Assembly (NCBI RefSeq): GCF_002015035.1
Contig: NZ_MUXY01000003.1
Span: 62,001 to 126,000 of the forward strand
From: Haemophilus parahaemolyticus
Lineage (GTDB): Bacteria; Pseudomonadota; Gammaproteobacteria; Enterobacterales; Pasteurellaceae
Length of the DNA stretch: 64,000 bases
Reading direction: 5' to 3'
The position numbers and the translations under genes were made by a program. The notes under the pieces were generated by a model. It was given only the letters and a program-made list of their open reading frames with translations. It made no database searches and was not told where the DNA came from. This document shows positions 54,513-63,714 of this stretch, piece by piece (positions within the stretch are counted from its first letter, which is position 1; each line of letters starts with the position of its first letter).

Positions 54513-55886
54513 TTACAACGTCATTGCCGCAATCCAACCAAACACTAACAACGGAATATTAAAGTGTAAAAAGGTTGGCACAACTGAATCCCAAATATGG
54601 TCGTGTTTACCATCAGCATTTAAGCCTGATGTTGGACCAAGGGTTGAGTCCGAAGCTGGTGAACCTGCATCGCCAAGTGCAGCGGCAACGCCAACGATAG
54701 ACATTGTTGCAAGTGGTGAAAAACCGAAAGCCACACACAAAGGCACGTAAATAGAGGTAATAATTGGCACGGTTGAGAATGATGAGCCAATACCCATTGT
54801 GATGAATAAACCAACAACAAGCATTAGGAATGCAGCAGTACCTTTGCTATCAATTGCACCACGTAAGCCTTCTACTAATTCTGCTACGCCACCTGTTGAG
54901 TTTACTACGCTAGCATAACCAGAAGCTGCAATCATTACGAAGCCAATCATTGCCATTAAACGTAAACCATCTTGGAAGATGTCGTTCGATTGTTTAAGTT
55001 TGAAAACACCACCTAAAGCAAAAATCACTAAACCAACTAAACCGCCCATAATTGTTGAATTCGTCGCTAATTGCGTTGTACATGTTGCGATGATTGCAAA
55101 AACGCTTAACCAAATGTGGAATGGTTTTACATGTGCTACACGTTCGGCAATGTCGTCTGCATTTTTCTCTTGCACTTCAGCATAATTACGCGGTTTGCGG
55201 TAAGAGACGAAGAAAGCAAATAACAAGCCTAAAATCATACCAAGCACAGGGATAAACATCGCTTTGGTCATATCAGCAGTGGTTGCGACTAAACCGAATT
55301 GCGAGCCTACATTATTGATATTTTTGACTAAAATGCTCTCAATAAAGATTTGTCCGAAACCTGCGGGAATAAGCATATAAGTTGCAGTTAAACCAAAAGT
55401 TAAACCACAAGCCACCGCACGGCGGTCAATTTTTAATTGGTTCATCACACCCAAAAGCGGAGGTACAACAATGGGAATAAACGCAATATGAATTGGGATC
55501 ACGTTTTGAGACGAGATTGCAAAAGCAGTTAATACAAATAAAATAATGTATTTGAACCAGAACACTGAACGACCAGAAGGGCGTTTACCAAAGTGAGAAA
55601 TCACTTTGTAAGCTAATAAATCAGTTACACCTGAGCGGGATAATGCCACTGCAAATGCACCAAGTATGGCATAGTTCATTGCAGTTTCAGCACCGCCACC
55701 TAAACCGCCTGTAAAGCTACCGATGGTCTTCTCTAATGCTTGGAAAAGCGTGGCATTATCGACACCGTAATTGCCGATTGCCCCGCAAACCAAGGCTGCA
55801 ATAATCAGTGAAACGACCACGTTAATTCGCATTAAACTTAATACGAGTAACGTAATGATCGAAATCACTACTTCGTTTGAAAACAT
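54513..55886 (-). CDS. NhaC-like Na+/H+ antiporter family protein
   Basis: The 457-residue inner-membrane protein has 11-13 hydrophobic segments and belongs to the NhaC / Na_H_antiport_2 group. Visible features include GGLGGGAETAMNYAILGAFA near residue 60, SSQNVIPIHIAFIPIVVPP, MGIGSSFSTVPIITSIYVPLC in parts, and GDAGSPASDSTLGPTSGLNADGKHDHIWD in the C-terminal half. Similar proteins are common in Haemophilus. Sodium-proton exchange is inferred from family; some relatives may exchange amino acids. It is monocistronic. Confidence 0.85.
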   Translation of the reverse strand: MFSNEVVISIITLLVLSLMRINVVVSLIIAALVCGAIGNYGVDNATLFQALEKTIGSFTGGLGGGAETAMNYAILGAFAVALSRSGVTDLLAYKVISHFGKRPSGRSVFWFKYIILFVLTAFAISSQNVIPIHIAFIPIVVPPLLGVMNQLKIDRRAVACGLTFGLTATYMLIPAGFGQIFIESILVKNINNVGSQFGLVATTADMTKAMFIPVLGMILGLLFAFFVSYRKPRNYAEVQEKNADDIAERVAHVKPFHIWLSVFAIIATCTTQLATNSTIMGGLVGLVIFALGGVFKLKQSNDIFQDGLRLMAMIGFVMIAASGYASVVNSTGGVAELVEGLRGAIDSKGTAAFLMLVVGLFITMGIGSSFSTVPIITSIYVPLCVAFGFSPLATMSIVGVAAALGDAGSPASDSTLGPTSGLNADGKHDHIWDSVVPTFLHFNIPLLVFGWIAAMTL

Positions 55887-55937
55887 AAAAAATCCTCTTA
55901 ATCTAAGTTGTTTGCATTTTGCAAAGTTTAATCCAAA

Positions 55938-56876
55938 TTAAACCGCTTTAAATTGGATCAACCCTTCCTGCGCAAATTCGTGTTCGTCTTCATCAATTCC
56001 TGCACCAACAGGAATTACAGGCATTTCTTCCTTATCAAAAGCAAGATCGCCTTCTACGCCTTCAATCACTTGTCCGTGTTTGATATTTTTAAAATCAAAC
56101 AGATTCGGGTCACAAAGATGTGATGGGGTGACATTTTGCAAAGCACTAAACATCGTCTCAATTCGCCCTGGATATTGGCGATCCCATGTTTGTAACATCT
56201 CTTTGATTACTTGGCGTTGAAGGTTCGGTTGCGAACCACATAAGTTACACGGAATAATCGGGAATTGCTTTGCTTCCGCATATTTTTCAATGTCCTTCTC
56301 TTTGCAGTAAGCTAACGGACGAATCACTATTTGCTTGCCATCATCGCTAATCAGCTTTGGTGGCATCGACTTTAATTTACCACCATAAAACATATTTAGG
56401 AAGAGGGTTTCGAGCATATCATCGCGATGATGCCCAAGTGCAATTTTAGTTGCACCAAGTTCTGTGGCGGTGCGATATAAAATTCCACGACGCAAACGCG
56501 AACAGAGTGAACAAGTTGTTTTTCCCTCTGGAATTTTCTCTTTTACGATACCGTAAGTATTTTCTTCCACAATTTTATATTCCACGCCGATGCTAGCTAA
56601 ATATTCGGGCAAAATATGCTCTGGGAAACCGGGTTGTTTTTGGTCTAAATTCACCGCCACCACATCAAAATGGATTGGCGCGTTGAGTTTTAAATTAAGC
56701 AAAATATCTAAAAGCGTATAGCTGTCTTTCCCGCCCGAAAGGCAGACCATGACTTTATCGCCCTCTTCAATCATATTGAAATCGGCAATCGCATTGCCCA
56801 CATTACGGCGTAAACGCTTTTGTAGCTTGTTAAGATTGTAGGCTTGTTTTTTTTCTTTGTCGGTAAGTGTTGTCAT
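55938..56876 (-). CDS. ttcA: tRNA 2-thiocytidine synthetase TtcA
   Basis: TtcA thiolates cytidine 32 of several tRNAs with an iron-sulphur cluster. The 312-residue protein has the PP-loop [15 protein letters not shown] (about 46-60), the first cluster CxxC in [31 protein letters not shown], and the second [13 protein letters not shown]. All four cysteines are present. The C-terminal tail is acidic. It stands alone between the antiporter gene and secA. Confidence 0.96.
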   Translation of the reverse strand: MTTLTDKEKKQAYNLNKLQKRLRRNVGNAIADFNMIEEGDKVMVCLSGGKDSYTLLDILLNLKLNAPIHFDVVAVNLDQKQPGFPEHILPEYLASIGVEYKIVEENTYGIVKEKIPEGKTTCSLCSRLRRGILYRTATELGATKIALGHHRDDMLETLFLNMFYGGKLKSMPPKLISDDGKQIVIRPLAYCKEKDIEKYAEAKQFPIIPCNLCGSQPNLQRQVIKEMLQTWDRQYPGRIETMFSALQNVTPSHLCDPNLFDFKNIKHGQVIEGVEGDLAFDKEEMPVIPVGAGIDEDEHEFAQEGLIQFKAV

Positions 56877-56957
56877 AAAGTGAGTTTATAAAATAATAAA
56901 AAATGGCATTCAAATATAGAAACTATTTAGCGTAAAGATAACCCGAAATAATGAATG

Positions 56958-56976
56958 GGCGGGGATAAACCCCGCC
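56958..56976 (-). terminator. Hairpin terminator downstream of secA
   Basis: GGCGGGG/CCCCGCC forms a 7-bp GC-only stem with a 5-base loop, about 37 bases past the secA stop. The T content after it on the minus strand is moderate (CATTCATTATTT). Confidence 0.6.
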
Positions 56977-57013
56977 TATACAATATGAAAGTCAATCTAG
57001 CTCAAATTAATGC

Positions 57014-59704
57014 TTACGCATATTTCGCTTTACTACCGTGGCAATGTTTGTATTTTTTGCCTGAACCGCAAGGGCATGGATCGTTGCGACTAATATGTAA
57101 GTTCGCTAATTGCTCTTCAGTCAGGTTGTCCATATCTACTGCTTGTTCAGCCTCTGTTGCTTCTTGTGCTTGTTGAGCAGCTTGTTGCTCTGCAGCAACC
57201 TCTTCTTGACTACGCACTTGAATACGGCTTAATACGCTGATGACGTTGGTTTTAAGCAGATCTAACATTTCAGTAAACATAGCAAACGACTCTTTTTTGT
57301 ACTCGTTTTTCGGATCTTTCTGACCATAACTGCGTAAGTGAATCCCTTTGCGGAGGTAATCCATTGCAGAAAGGTGCTCCTTCCAAAGTTCATCGAGAGT
57401 TTGTAATACGATACCTTTTTCAAAGTTACGCATCACTTCTTCGCCTACAATGGCTTCTTTCGCTTTGTACTCTTCTTTCGCAATGTTCAGAATACGTTCA
57501 CGTAAGGTCTCTTCGTGCAGATCTGGTTCTTCTAACCAATGTTGAATTGGTAATTTCATTCCGAATTGGCGATCTAAACGCACTTCTAAGCCTTCAATAT
57601 CCCACATTTCTTCGATAGATTGTGGAGGAACGTACTGGCTAATGATTTGGTTGAAAACATCATCGCGGATGGTGTCCACCATTGGCGAAACGTTGTCTGT
57701 TTCAAGTAAATAATTACGTTGTTCGTAGATGACTTTACGTTGTTCATTCGCTACATCATCGTATTGAAGTAAGTTTTTACGACCATCAAAGTTATGTGCT
57801 TCTACTTTCGCTTGCGCAGAAGCAATCACTTTAGTCAGCAGTTTTGACTCCATCGCTTCACCTTCCTCAGTAAAGGCTTTACGCATCATATTGAGCTTGC
57901 CTTCGTTGAGGTAAATGCGCATTAAAGGATCGTCCAATGATAAGTAGAAACGTGATGAACCAGGGTCACCTTGACGGCCTGAACGACCGCGCAATTGGTT
58001 GTCGATACGACGTGATTCGTGGCGTTCTGTCCCGATTATATGTAAACCACCTGCTGCCATTACGGTTTCATAGCGTTCTTTCCACGTTGCTTTGATTGCT
58101 TCGATTTGCTCTTCGGTTGGGTTTTCTAGTTTCGCCACTTCAGCTTTCCAGTTACCGCCCAACACAATATCCGTACCACGACCAGCCATATTGGTTGCGA
58201 TGGTTACCGCACCTGGTAAGCCTGCATCAGCAATAATTTCCGCTTCTTGTGCGTGGAATTTCGCATTTAATACGTTGTGTTTAATACCTGCTTTGTCTAA
58301 TTCGCGAGAAAGTAGCTCTGATTTTTCAACCGATGCCGTACCCACCAATACAGGCTGATTACGAGCGATACAATCTTGAATATCTTTGATTACCGCTGAA
58401 AATTTTTCTGGCTCACTTTTGAACATTAAGTCTGTATGGTCTTTACGTAAGATTGGTTTATTAGTTGGAATCACCACCGTGTTCAAGCCATAAATTTGTT
58501 GGAATTCAAAGGCTTCTGTATCTGCTGTACCTGTCATCCCCGCTAATTTTTCATATAAACGGAAGTAGTTTTGGTAAGTGATAGAGGCAACAGTTTGGTT
58601 TTCGCCTTGAATATTTACGTGCTCTTTGGCTTCGATCGCTTGGTGTAAGCCATCAGACCAGCGACGTCCTGCCATTGTACGGCCTGTATGCTCATCGATA
58701 ATCACGATTTCACCATTTTCAACGATATAATCCACATCTTTTTCGAACAATTTATGTGCACGTAACGCCGCATAAGTGTGATGTAACAACGCAATGCGAG
58801 CTGGCTGGTAAAGGCTTTCGCCCTCTTGCATTAAGCCCATTTGCGTTAAAATGTTTTCCACTTTCACCATACCGCGTTCGGTTAAATGTGCTTGTTTGTT
58901 TTTTAAGTCAAGCGTGTAGTCGCCTTCACCCGTATATTCATCGCTATCTTCTTTTTCTTGGAAAGTCAGATGTGGGATCACTTGGTCAATCGCTTGATAA
59001 ATTTGGGTCGCATCTTCCGCAGGCCCTGAAATAATTAATGGCGTACGTGCTTCATCGATTAAGATTGAGTCCACCTCATCTACCAACGCATAATGCAATT
59101 CACGTTGGAAACGCTCATTTTTATCGTGGGCGAGGTTGTCGCGTAAGTAGTCGAAACCTAATTCACTATTGGTTGAATAAGTAATGTCAGCTTTGTAAGC
59201 TTCACGTTTATCCACTGGCAACATACCTGGTACGTTCACGGCAACGCTCATTCCCAAAAATTCAAATAATGGGCGGTTAGTTTCCGTATCGCGTCGTGCT
59301 AAGTAATCGTTCACGGTCACGACATGTACGCCTTTGCCTGTTAATGCGTTTAAGTAGCAAGGCAATGTCGCCGTTAAGGTTTTACCTTCACCTGTACGCA
59401 TCTCTGCGATATTGCGGTCAGTCAATACCATCCCGCCAATCAATTGCACATCAAAGTGACGCATTCCCATCACACGCTTACTCGCTTCACGCACGGTTGC
59501 GAACGCTTCTGGCAAAATCGCTTGTAAGGTTTCGCCTGCACTTAAACGCTCTTTAAACTCAGTGGTTTTCGCTTGTAATTGCTCATCTGAAAGTTGCTCA
59601 AAGGCAGGTTCTAATTTGTTGATTTTTGCAACAATTTTGCGCAAGCGTTTTAATGTACGATCGTTGCTTGAACCGAAAACTGCGGTTAATACTCTTGAAA
59701 TCAT
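57014..59704 (-). CDS. secA: Preprotein translocase ATPase SecA
   Basis: SecA drives export of precursor proteins through SecYEG. The 896-residue protein has the Q-motif region [15 protein letters not shown], Walker [15 protein letters not shown] (about 102-115), Walker [23 protein letters not shown] in parts, the helicase motif AGRGTDI, and the C-terminal zinc-binding [14 protein letters not shown]. The ribosome-binding site AAGG lies 8 bases before the ATG and is buried in a helix with the end of secM, so its translation is expected to depend on secM stalling. Confidence 0.98.
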   Translation of the reverse strand: MISRVLTAVFGSSNDRTLKRLRKIVAKINKLEPAFEQLSDEQLQAKTTEFKERLSAGETLQAILPEAFATVREASKRVMGMRHFDVQLIGGMVLTDRNIAEMRTGEGKTLTATLPCYLNALTGKGVHVVTVNDYLARRDTETNRPLFEFLGMSVAVNVPGMLPVDKREAYKADITYSTNSELGFDYLRDNLAHDKNERFQRELHYALVDEVDSILIDEARTPLIISGPAEDATQIYQAIDQVIPHLTFQEKEDSDEYTGEGDYTLDLKNKQAHLTERGMVKVENILTQMGLMQEGESLYQPARIALLHHTYAALRAHKLFEKDVDYIVENGEIVIIDEHTGRTMAGRRWSDGLHQAIEAKEHVNIQGENQTVASITYQNYFRLYEKLAGMTGTADTEAFEFQQIYGLNTVVIPTNKPILRKDHTDLMFKSEPEKFSAVIKDIQDCIARNQPVLVGTASVEKSELLSRELDKAGIKHNVLNAKFHAQEAEIIADAGLPGAVTIATNMAGRGTDIVLGGNWKAEVAKLENPTEEQIEAIKATWKERYETVMAAGGLHIIGTERHESRRIDNQLRGRSGRQGDPGSSRFYLSLDDPLMRIYLNEGKLNMMRKAFTEEGEAMESKLLTKVIASAQAKVEAHNFDGRKNLLQYDDVANEQRKVIYEQRNYLLETDNVSPMVDTIRDDVFNQIISQYVPPQSIEEMWDIEGLEVRLDRQFGMKLPIQHWLEEPDLHEETLRERILNIAKEEYKAKEAIVGEEVMRNFEKGIVLQTLDELWKEHLSAMDYLRKGIHLRSYGQKDPKNEYKKESFAMFTEMLDLLKTNVISVLSRIQVRSQEEVAAEQQAAQQAQEATEAEQAVDMDNLTEEQLANLHISRNDPCPCGSGKKYKHCHGSKAKYA

Positions 59705-59756
59705 TGTTTATCCTTATTTTGTTTGAGTGAATACATAAAAATTAAGCGATAAACAA
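59704..59756 (-). promoter_or_regulatory. SecM-controlled helix hiding the secA ribosome-binding site
   Basis: On the minus strand TTGTTTATC (secM codons after the arrest proline) is the exact reverse complement of GATAAACAA, whose last A is the first base of the secA ATG. With one bulged G the pairing extends CTTA/TAAG, which covers the AAGG Shine-Dalgarno. The arms are 59743-59756 and 59704-59716 with a 26-base loop. A ribosome stalled at the end of secM would open it. Confidence 0.8.
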
Positions 59757-60056
59757 CATAGGACCTGCTCGAATAGGATGGTTTAAATCACCATCAAAAT
59801 GGAAAGCTTTTGCAAAAAATAGGGGGATTTCGACCGCTTGCACTGCATTTGTAAGGCTTTCAGGTTTAATTTCTGCTAGAAACAAGTGCTGTTCTTGCTT
59901 AGTTTCTTCAGTAATAGCTTGAACAAGCGGTTGATTTAGGATGGTTTGTTCACTTTCAGGGTAAGGCTGAATTTCAGGCAACGAAAAAATCGCAAGAATT
60001 CCTAAAAGGAACTGCGACAATAATGGTTTGCGATGAAAGTGATTAAATAAACTCAT
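59742..60056 (-). CDS. secM: Secretion monitor SecM with arrest-like C-terminus
   Basis: SecM is a small exported protein whose nascent chain stalls the ribosome unless pulled by the Sec machinery, so raising secA translation when export is slow. This version has only 104 residues (E. coli 170). It has an N-terminal signal-like segment (KPLLSQFLLGILAIFSL, about 10-26) and ends HPIRAGP (93-99) plus MLFIA. RAGP is identical to E. coli, while the FxxxxWI part upstream is not conserved; the PIR core resembles the Mannheimia form HAPIRGSP. It lies 37 bases before secA. Confidence 0.9.
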   Translation of the reverse strand: MSLFNHFHRKPLLSQFLLGILAIFSLPEIQPYPESEQTILNQPLVQAITEETKQEQHLFLAEIKPESLTNAVQAVEIPLFFAKAFHFDGDLNHPIRAGPMLFIA

Positions 60057-60155
60057 TAAAAATACCTAAAAAATCAGGTGGTATTATATGTTAATTTGCC
60101 TAGAAAGGCTAAGTTAATGCGGTCAAGTTATGTAAATTCAAGTTAATTTTAGCGG

Positions 60156-60542
60156 TTATTTGTGCAATCCGCTTAAAATGGCACATTCTGGATTGTCATT
60201 TCCGCAACAAGTTTTGTTCCAACCTTTCAATAACGTCAGCATCTGCTGTAAATCTTGGATTTTCTGTTCCAACGCTAAAATATGTTGCTCGGTAAGCTGT
60301 TTTACTTCGCGACTGGTACGATGCGGGTCATCATTTAATGCCAATAAATGTGTGATTTGAGCCAAAGAAAACCCTACTTTGCGCGCATTACAAATAAAAT
60401 GCAATCGTTCCAAATCGGCTTCGGTATAAATACGATAGCCTGATTCACTTCGACAAGCTCTCGGTAATAAGCCCGCTTTTTCATAATCACGAATTTGTTT
60501 GGCGGAAAGCCCCGTTTTTTTCGATGCTTGACTAATATTCAT
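60156..60542 (-). CDS. cueR: Copper-responsive MerR regulator CueR
   Basis: CueR senses copper(I) and activates copA-type promoters by untwisting a long spacer. The 128-residue protein begins MNISQASKKTGLSAKQIRDYEKAGLL (helix-turn-helix, in parts), has a dimerisation helix, and a metal loop CCGNDNPECAIL in which the second Cys of CC or the first lies seven or eight residues before the final Cys, the spacing of E. coli C112 and C120. The frame is open 63 bases further, but that part is the copZ promoter, so the ATG at 60540-60542 is chosen. Confidence 0.92.
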   Translation of the reverse strand: MNISQASKKTGLSAKQIRDYEKAGLLPRACRSESGYRIYTEADLERLHFICNARKVGFSLAQITHLLALNDDPHRTSREVKQLTEQHILALEQKIQDLQQMLTLLKGWNKTCCGNDNPECAILSGLHK

Positions 60543-60550
60543 TTTTCTTC

Positions 60551-60581
60551 TTGACTTTAACCTATGGTTAAGGTTTAGCAT
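60551..60581 (+). promoter_or_regulatory. CueR-dependent promoter of copZ-copA
   Basis: TTGACT (60551-60556) and TAGCAT (60576-60581) are separated by 19 bases, the long spacer typical of MerR-type promoters. The spacer holds a dyad of arms TTTAACC and GGTTAAG (one mismatch when extended to 9 bases) around TAT, like the CueR operator. Confidence 0.88.
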
Positions 60582-60628
60582 ATACCCCATCTTTTGATTT
60601 GTCATTCACTATTTAACAGGAGTTTATT

Positions 60629-60826
60629 ATGGCTATCATCTTAAAATTAGACGGTTTACATTGTGGAAACTGCGTGAAAAGCGTAGAAAAAGCCTTGCGT
60701 GAAGTTGCAGGCGTGGAAAGCGTGAGTGTTTCTCTCGAACCACAACAAGCGATTGTTGAAGGCAATCCTGAACCAAAAGCATTGATTGATGCAGTAGATG
60801 AAATGGGTTTTGAAGCGACTTTGTAA
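60629..60826 (+). CDS. copZ: Copper chaperone CopZ
   Basis: CopZ carries copper(I) in the cytoplasm to CopA. The 65-residue protein is a single heavy-metal-associated domain with metal motif GLHCGNC (residues 9-15) and the usual KSVEKALREVAGVESVSVSLE helix-strand pattern (in parts). AACAGGAG lies before the ATG. copA starts 14 bases after its stop, so the two form an operon under CueR control. It could also be seen as the detached first metal domain of CopA. Confidence 0.92.
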   Translation: MAIILKLDGLHCGNCVKSVEKALREVAGVESVSVSLEPQQAIVEGNPEPKALIDAVDEMGFEATL

Positions 60827-60840
60827 TAAGGAGGGAGACA

Positions 60841-63009
60841 ATGTCTAACTCAGAAACCCAACTTTTAATTAGTGGCATGCATTGTGCCGCTTGTGTTCGC
60901 CGTGTTGAAAAAGCACTTGGCAAAGTTGAAGGAGTCAATTTTGCCTCAGTCAATCTTGCCGATCAAACTGCCTTCGTAGAGGGGAATGCCGATCCTCAAG
61001 CGATGGTTCAAGCAGTCGAAAAAATGGGCTTTGGTGCAGAAATGTTGGAAAGCGAAGAAGAACGTCGTACTAAACAACAAGCCCAAACCAAAGCCATTTT
61101 AAGTCATAAAAAATGGCAGTTTGCTTTGGCGTTAATTGTTGGTTTTGACTTAATGGTTGTGGGAATGTTTATCGGTATGATGGTCACTGAACGCAATCAT
61201 CTTACTTGGTTTGCACTTGCCTTTGTTAGCCTTACGACAATGTATTTTTCAGGTAAAGATTTCTTTATCGGTGCGTGGAAAAGCCTACAAAATCGAGCAG
61301 CAAATATGGACACGCTCGTTGCGGTGAGCACAGGTGTCGCGTGGTTTTATTCGTTCGGTTTGTTGCTTTTCCCGCAAGTACATGCCCACGTCTATTTTGA
61401 AGCCAGTGTGATGATTTTAGGCTTTATCAATTTAGGCAAATTTTTAGAGCTGAAAGCAAAACAACGCTCATCGCTTGCCCTTGAGAAATTGCTTGATTTA
61501 GCCCCAAAACAAGCGGTCATTTTTGAAGAGAGGATTGCAAAAACTATTCCCGTGAAAGGTATTAAACCTGAAATGTTGGTGCAAGCCTTGACGGGCGACC
61601 GACTTGCGGTTGATGGCATATTAACCGAAGGCGTGATTTGGGTGGACGAATCGATGCTCACGGGCGAAGCCTTTCCTGTTGAGAAAAAAGTAGGCGATAA
61701 AGTCCACGCTGGTACGCTGATTCAAGACGGTTCTGGTATTTACAAAGCCGAGCAAGTAGGCTCGCAAACCGCATTGGCACGGGTCATCAATGCCGTTCGC
61801 CACGCACAAAGTAGTAAACCGCCATTAGCACACTTGGTAGATAAAATAGCATCTATCTTCGTGCCTGTAGTTGTGATAATTGCCCTAATTAGCAGTCTGA
61901 TTTGGCTTGCACTTGGCAAAGATTTTGCCTTTACGTTATCAGTCTTTACTACGGTGCTGATTATCGCTTGCCCTTGTGCTCTTGGTTTGGCGATTCCGCT
62001 GTCTACCATCGCAGGCGTTGCACGTGCAACAGAAATGGGCGTATTAGTCAAAAATATTGATGCTTTGCAAGCCAGCAGTGAAATCGATACGCTCGTGTTT
62101 GATAAAACAGGAACGCTTACCACAGGTGAGATGACTGTCACCCAATTTACCGCCTTGCAAGGAAATGAAAACGAAATATTGGGCTTAGCCAAAAGTTTGG
62201 AACAGCAGGCTTCTCATCCAATTGCTAAAGCCATTGTGCGATTTGCCGAACAAGCAGAAAACCTTGAAATCAGCAATATCAATGTGGTGAAAGGCTTAGG
62301 TATTGCGGGTGAATGGAATGGTCAGATGGTCAAAATGGGAAATTTAGCGTTCTTGGAACTTGATGAACGGTTGATTTCTTCACTTAATTTGCAAGCCCAT
62401 AATGGTTCAACTCAAATTTATTTACGCGTGAACAACCAGCTCGCGGCAGTCTTCACACTTGCGGATGAATTGCGAGTGGAAAGTAAAGCAGTCATCGCCA
62501 AATTTCAGTCGGAAGGCTACCAATGCTATATGCTCACAGGCGATAGAAAATCGACAGCTGATTATTTCGCCAAAGAGTTAGGCTTAAATGGTGTAATTGC
62601 AGATGTCTTGCCAGAGCAAAAAGCAGAGAAAATCCAGCAGTTACAACAACAAGGCAAAAAAGTTGCGATGGTGGGCGATGGCATTAACGATGCTCCTGCT
62701 CTTGCCCAAGCCAATGTGGGAATTGTGATGCATTCAGGCTCAGATATTGCGATTGAAACCGCCGATCTTTCACTCTTACGAGCAGGGCTTGAACCAATTG
62801 CAGAAATTCTACCATTCTCAAAACATGTACTTCGCAATATGAAACAGAGCCTGACAGGGGCATTTTTCTACAATGTGATTGCCATCCCTGTTGCTGCAGG
62901 TGTGCTTTATCCCTTTACGGGCACATTACTCAACCCAATGATCGCCGCTGTTGCGATGACGATGTCATCTATTACGGTGGTGTTAAATAGCCAACGGTTG
63001 TTAAGATAG
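60841..63009 (+). CDS. copA: Copper-exporting P-type ATPase CopA
   Basis: CopA pumps copper(I) out of the cytoplasm. The 722-residue protein has one N-terminal metal domain (GMHCAAC, about 13-19; E. coli CopA has two), eight membrane helices, the actuator motif TGEAFPV, the membrane copper site IACPCALGLAIP, the phosphorylation site DKTGTLT, SHPIAKA, and the hinge GDGINDAPAL. AAGGAGGGAG precedes the ATG. The CPC motif and CueR control argue for copper rather than zinc or cadmium. Confidence 0.96.
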   Translation: MSNSETQLLISGMHCAACVRRVEKALGKVEGVNFASVNLADQTAFVEGNADPQAMVQAVEKMGFGAEMLESEEERRTKQQAQTKAILSHKKWQFALALIVGFDLMVVGMFIGMMVTERNHLTWFALAFVSLTTMYFSGKDFFIGAWKSLQNRAANMDTLVAVSTGVAWFYSFGLLLFPQVHAHVYFEASVMILGFINLGKFLELKAKQRSSLALEKLLDLAPKQAVIFEERIAKTIPVKGIKPEMLVQALTGDRLAVDGILTEGVIWVDESMLTGEAFPVEKKVGDKVHAGTLIQDGSGIYKAEQVGSQTALARVINAVRHAQSSKPPLAHLVDKIASIFVPVVVIIALISSLIWLALGKDFAFTLSVFTTVLIIACPCALGLAIPLSTIAGVARATEMGVLVKNIDALQASSEIDTLVFDKTGTLTTGEMTVTQFTALQGNENEILGLAKSLEQQASHPIAKAIVRFAEQAENLEISNINVVKGLGIAGEWNGQMVKMGNLAFLELDERLISSLNLQAHNGSTQIYLRVNNQLAAVFTLADELRVESKAVIAKFQSEGYQCYMLTGDRKSTADYFAKELGLNGVIADVLPEQKAEKIQQLQQQGKKVAMVGDGINDAPALAQANVGIVMHSGSDIAIETADLSLLRAGLEPIAEILPFSKHVLRNMKQSLTGAFFYNVIAIPVAAGVLYPFTGTLLNPMIAAVAMTMSSITVVLNSQRLLR

Positions 63010-63014
63010 TTCAT

Positions 63015-63045
63015 AAGGTCTAGTTAAGAAACTAGACCTTTCTAC
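63015..63045 (+). terminator. Terminator of copA
   Basis: AAGGTCTAGTT (63015-63025) / AACTAGACCTT (63030-63040) forms an 11-bp stem with a 4-base loop, followed by TCT. It starts 6 bases past the copA stop. Confidence 0.85.
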
Positions 63046-63089
63046 GTTCTCTAGGCTAAAATAAACCTCTTTTTACTTTCAATTTTATT

Positions 63090-63698
63090 ATGCGAAAAAC
63101 ACCAAATTCAAAACCGCAAAAACAAACCTCAAAAGCAATGGGCGAAGTGCGTGTGATTGCTGGCTTATGGCGTGGTCGGAAATTACCCGTGCTCAATGCG
63201 GAGGGGTTACGCCCGACAACCGACCGCGTAAAGGAAACGTTATTTAACTGGTTGATGATGGATGTGGCGAATGCTCGATGCTTAGATTGTTTTGCGGGCA
63301 GTGGTTCGCTTGGGCTTGAAGCCCTTTCTCGTCAAGCACAAGCGGTCGTTTTTTTAGAAAAATTTGCTAATGCTGCTCAGCAATTAAAGAAAAATTTAGC
63401 CAGTTTAAAAACGGATAAAGGTACAGTGATTAACACCGATACGCTCACTTATTTATCGCAAAAAAACAGTACTGAGCCTTTCAAGATTATTTTTATTGAT
63501 CCGCCATTCCATCACAATTTTGTCCCACATGTATTGACTTTGCTCCAGCAAAATAATTGGTTGGCAGAAAATGCGTTAATTTATGTAGAAACCGAGAAAA
63601 ATCATCCACCTTTACTTTTAGCCGAAAATTGGCAAATCATTAAAGAAAAATCAGCGGGAATGGTAACCAGCCGTTTAATTCAAGTAAATTCTATTTAA
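63090..63698 (+). CDS. rsmD: 16S rRNA (guanine966-N2)-methyltransferase RsmD
   Basis: RsmD methylates G966 of 16S rRNA in the assembled small subunit. The 202-residue protein has [13 protein letters not shown] and [16 protein letters not shown] near the N-terminus, the SAM-binding [16 protein letters not shown] (about 67-82) and the catalytic IFIDPPFHH. The C-terminal region is LIYVETEK. Clear match to the family. It has its own short leader with a GCTAAAATA element near 63052. Confidence 0.95.
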   Translation: MRKTPNSKPQKQTSKAMGEVRVIAGLWRGRKLPVLNAEGLRPTTDRVKETLFNWLMMDVANARCLDCFAGSGSLGLEALSRQAQAVVFLEKFANAAQQLKKNLASLKTDKGTVINTDTLTYLSQKNSTEPFKIIFIDPPFHHNFVPHVLTLLQQNNWLAENALIYVETEKNHPPLLLAENWQIIKEKSAGMVTSRLIQVNSI

Positions 63699-63714
63699 AC
63701 CTAAAGAGAACCTT

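Noticed and set aside
60543..60605. 21-residue N-terminal extension of CueR
   Set aside because: It covers the copZ-copA promoter, and the MerR family starts at the chosen methionine.
11400..63400. Repeated ACAAGCGGT sites as a CRISPR or dispersed mobile repeat
   Set aside because: They are short, single, on both strands and mostly inside genes, as expected for DNA uptake sequences of this family.
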